Shown: one piece after another, positions 62,801 through 64,000 of the stretch
How the letters are laid out: each line of letters starts with the position of its first letter
How positions within the stretch are numbered: position 1 is the stretch's first letter
DNA from: Varroa destructor
Taxonomy: Eukaryota > Arthropoda > Arachnida > Mesostigmata > Varroidae
Length of the DNA: 64,000 bases
Direction of reading: 5' to 3'
Assembly: GCF_002443255.2 (NCBI RefSeq)
Contig: NW_019211460.1
Span: forward strand, 34,509,952 to 34,573,951
The notes under the pieces: generated by a model
What the model was told of the DNA's origin: nothing
What the model saw: the letters and a program-made list of their open reading frames with translations, nothing else
Databases searched by the model: none
Made by a program: the position numbers and the translations under genes

Positions 62801-64000
62801 TATGTGTGTATATATGCACGTTATATATGTACCATATGTATATATACTGTAAAGGCGGCTACAAACTTCGTGTTAAGCCAAGAGCGTGAACTCATTGATT
62901 TTTGCACTTGGTACTGCCCCGTTCTTCTACCTCTTTAAATCTATCAACTGCTTACGATGTACACAATAATACGCGTTTGCACCTTTAACAGAAAGCGGGA
63001 GAGATAACGAGCTGTTATCTGGGCGCAGCAACCGAGTAAATGAGTGCGATTCGCTTTTCTTTCTTTTTTTTTGCCCCTGAAGGACTACTTTCCCGTCATA
63101 TATAGCCGCTATTGAGCAACAACAACCAGCTCGATTGAGACTGTGCTTAAGAAGAGAAGGGACCTTTTTGCGAGAACAGAGGCGCTATAGAAAACATTGA
63201 TGGTTTGCGATGCACCAACAGATTGCGAGTACTCCTCGAGTGTGGGCCGCCATCACATAGAGGCAGCATCGATCGGAATACTTTGCTAAGGGTCATACTT
63301 TTTTCGAGTGCGGCGTTAAATTGGAACGAAGGTAGGGAGAGTCTACGTTAATAACATCAACGAAACAATAAAACACAGCAGCCATTTGAGCATCGGCTGT
63401 GGGGTAACCTCGGATCAGCAGCGCAAGGTGCATTAAGAATGGTCGTCCGTACACTAGTACAAGAAAGAACAACATCGCAAGTGCTTATGAACTAGCTAGT
63501 TCCCTTTACGCCGCGTGGCGCGGAGCCTACGGCGGAGATTCGATAAGCGAGCCAAGTAGAGTGGCCTAGGCTCAGTTCATGGCCAACGCGGCCGGTGCTA
63601 GTGGTTTATGGGTCCGAGATCTTGCCGTTGGTGCCGGTAGAGCCCCAGTGCCAGCCTTTGCGGGACATGCAGACCATAACCGACCAATAGTCGACGTCGT
63701 AAATGCTGCTGTTGTCAGCGCTCCGCAACAACAAAAGTCTCGGCGCAACTTCTACTGCTCCTCGATGGCAGCCTTATTATGCTCCCGCTGCAGCTAGGAC
63801 TGCATAAACGATTTGTATGTATTATATATATATCGCACGTGAACTACATGGCTCAACACAGAATATGTTTGAACAGAGGATAACAGAGGCTCCGAGGCAA
63901 TGGGGCAGCGACACTGAAAACAGACAATATGCTTATTACACATAAATATAATTACACTAAATTACTGTGCTAAGCAAACAGACAATAATAACAGACTATA

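Larger units (their letters stand above)
48701..64000. other. far-upstream or intergenic region, no gene seen
   Basis: Mixed composition with GC-rich patches at about 49.7-50.0, 57.95-58.3 and 59.2-60.2 kb. No recognisable protein family, tRNA or rRNA. Contains the short inverted repeat at 55.94 kb, a weak CTCF-like site at 52.8 kb and a GT microsatellite. Confidence 0.45.

Overview
This is a eukaryotic, most likely arthropod, window. The one gene recognised with confidence is a COE/EBF transcription factor (Drosophila knot/collier, vertebrate EBF1-4), read on the minus strand. The coding sequence is cut into short exons with long introns. The protein is closest to the insect form of the family, for example 'FIGF' and 'QPRGPM-SLKEEPL' where vertebrates differ. 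Microsatellites, degenerate retroelement pieces and two runs of exactly 100 N show that this is a scaffolded draft assembly. A parasitiform mite or another chelicerate fits the base composition and the intron-rich structure, but that is inference.

Layout from right to left, which is 5' to 3' of the gene. 30.1-64 kb: mostly non-coding upstream or intergenic DNA with no recognisable gene, holding one GC-rich island (about 47.4-48.7 kb). 29.52-29.86 kb (frame open to 30.12 kb): a possible first coding exon, ending in a consensus donor whose phase fits the knot exon at 26.8 kb. 28.4-29.0 kb: a CpG-rich block with a GC box, two CCAAT boxes, a palindromic NRF1 site and a perfect COE palindrome, read here as a second promoter. 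26,682-26,849: exon carrying the conserved MMFGL start. Intron 1 (about 15 kb) holds a Ty3/Gypsy relic, a LINE relic and another perfect COE site. 11,578-11,731: exon 2, first part of the DNA-binding domain. 6,569-6,632: exon 3 (64 bp). 643-698: exon 4 (56 bp). The zinc-knuckle, IPT/TIG, helix-loop-helix and C-terminal exons must lie beyond the left edge.

The four certain exons were joined by hand. Splice phases and amino-acid sequence agree across all three junctions (137 codons from the MMFGL start; 261 if the upstream exon is real). The best new leads are the candidate N-terminal extension with its alternative promoter, perfect COE sites near the gene that suggest autoregulation, and a perfect CTCF-type site in intron 2. 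No bacterial-style system, CRISPR array, rRNA or convincing tRNA was seen. Most open frames here are chance.
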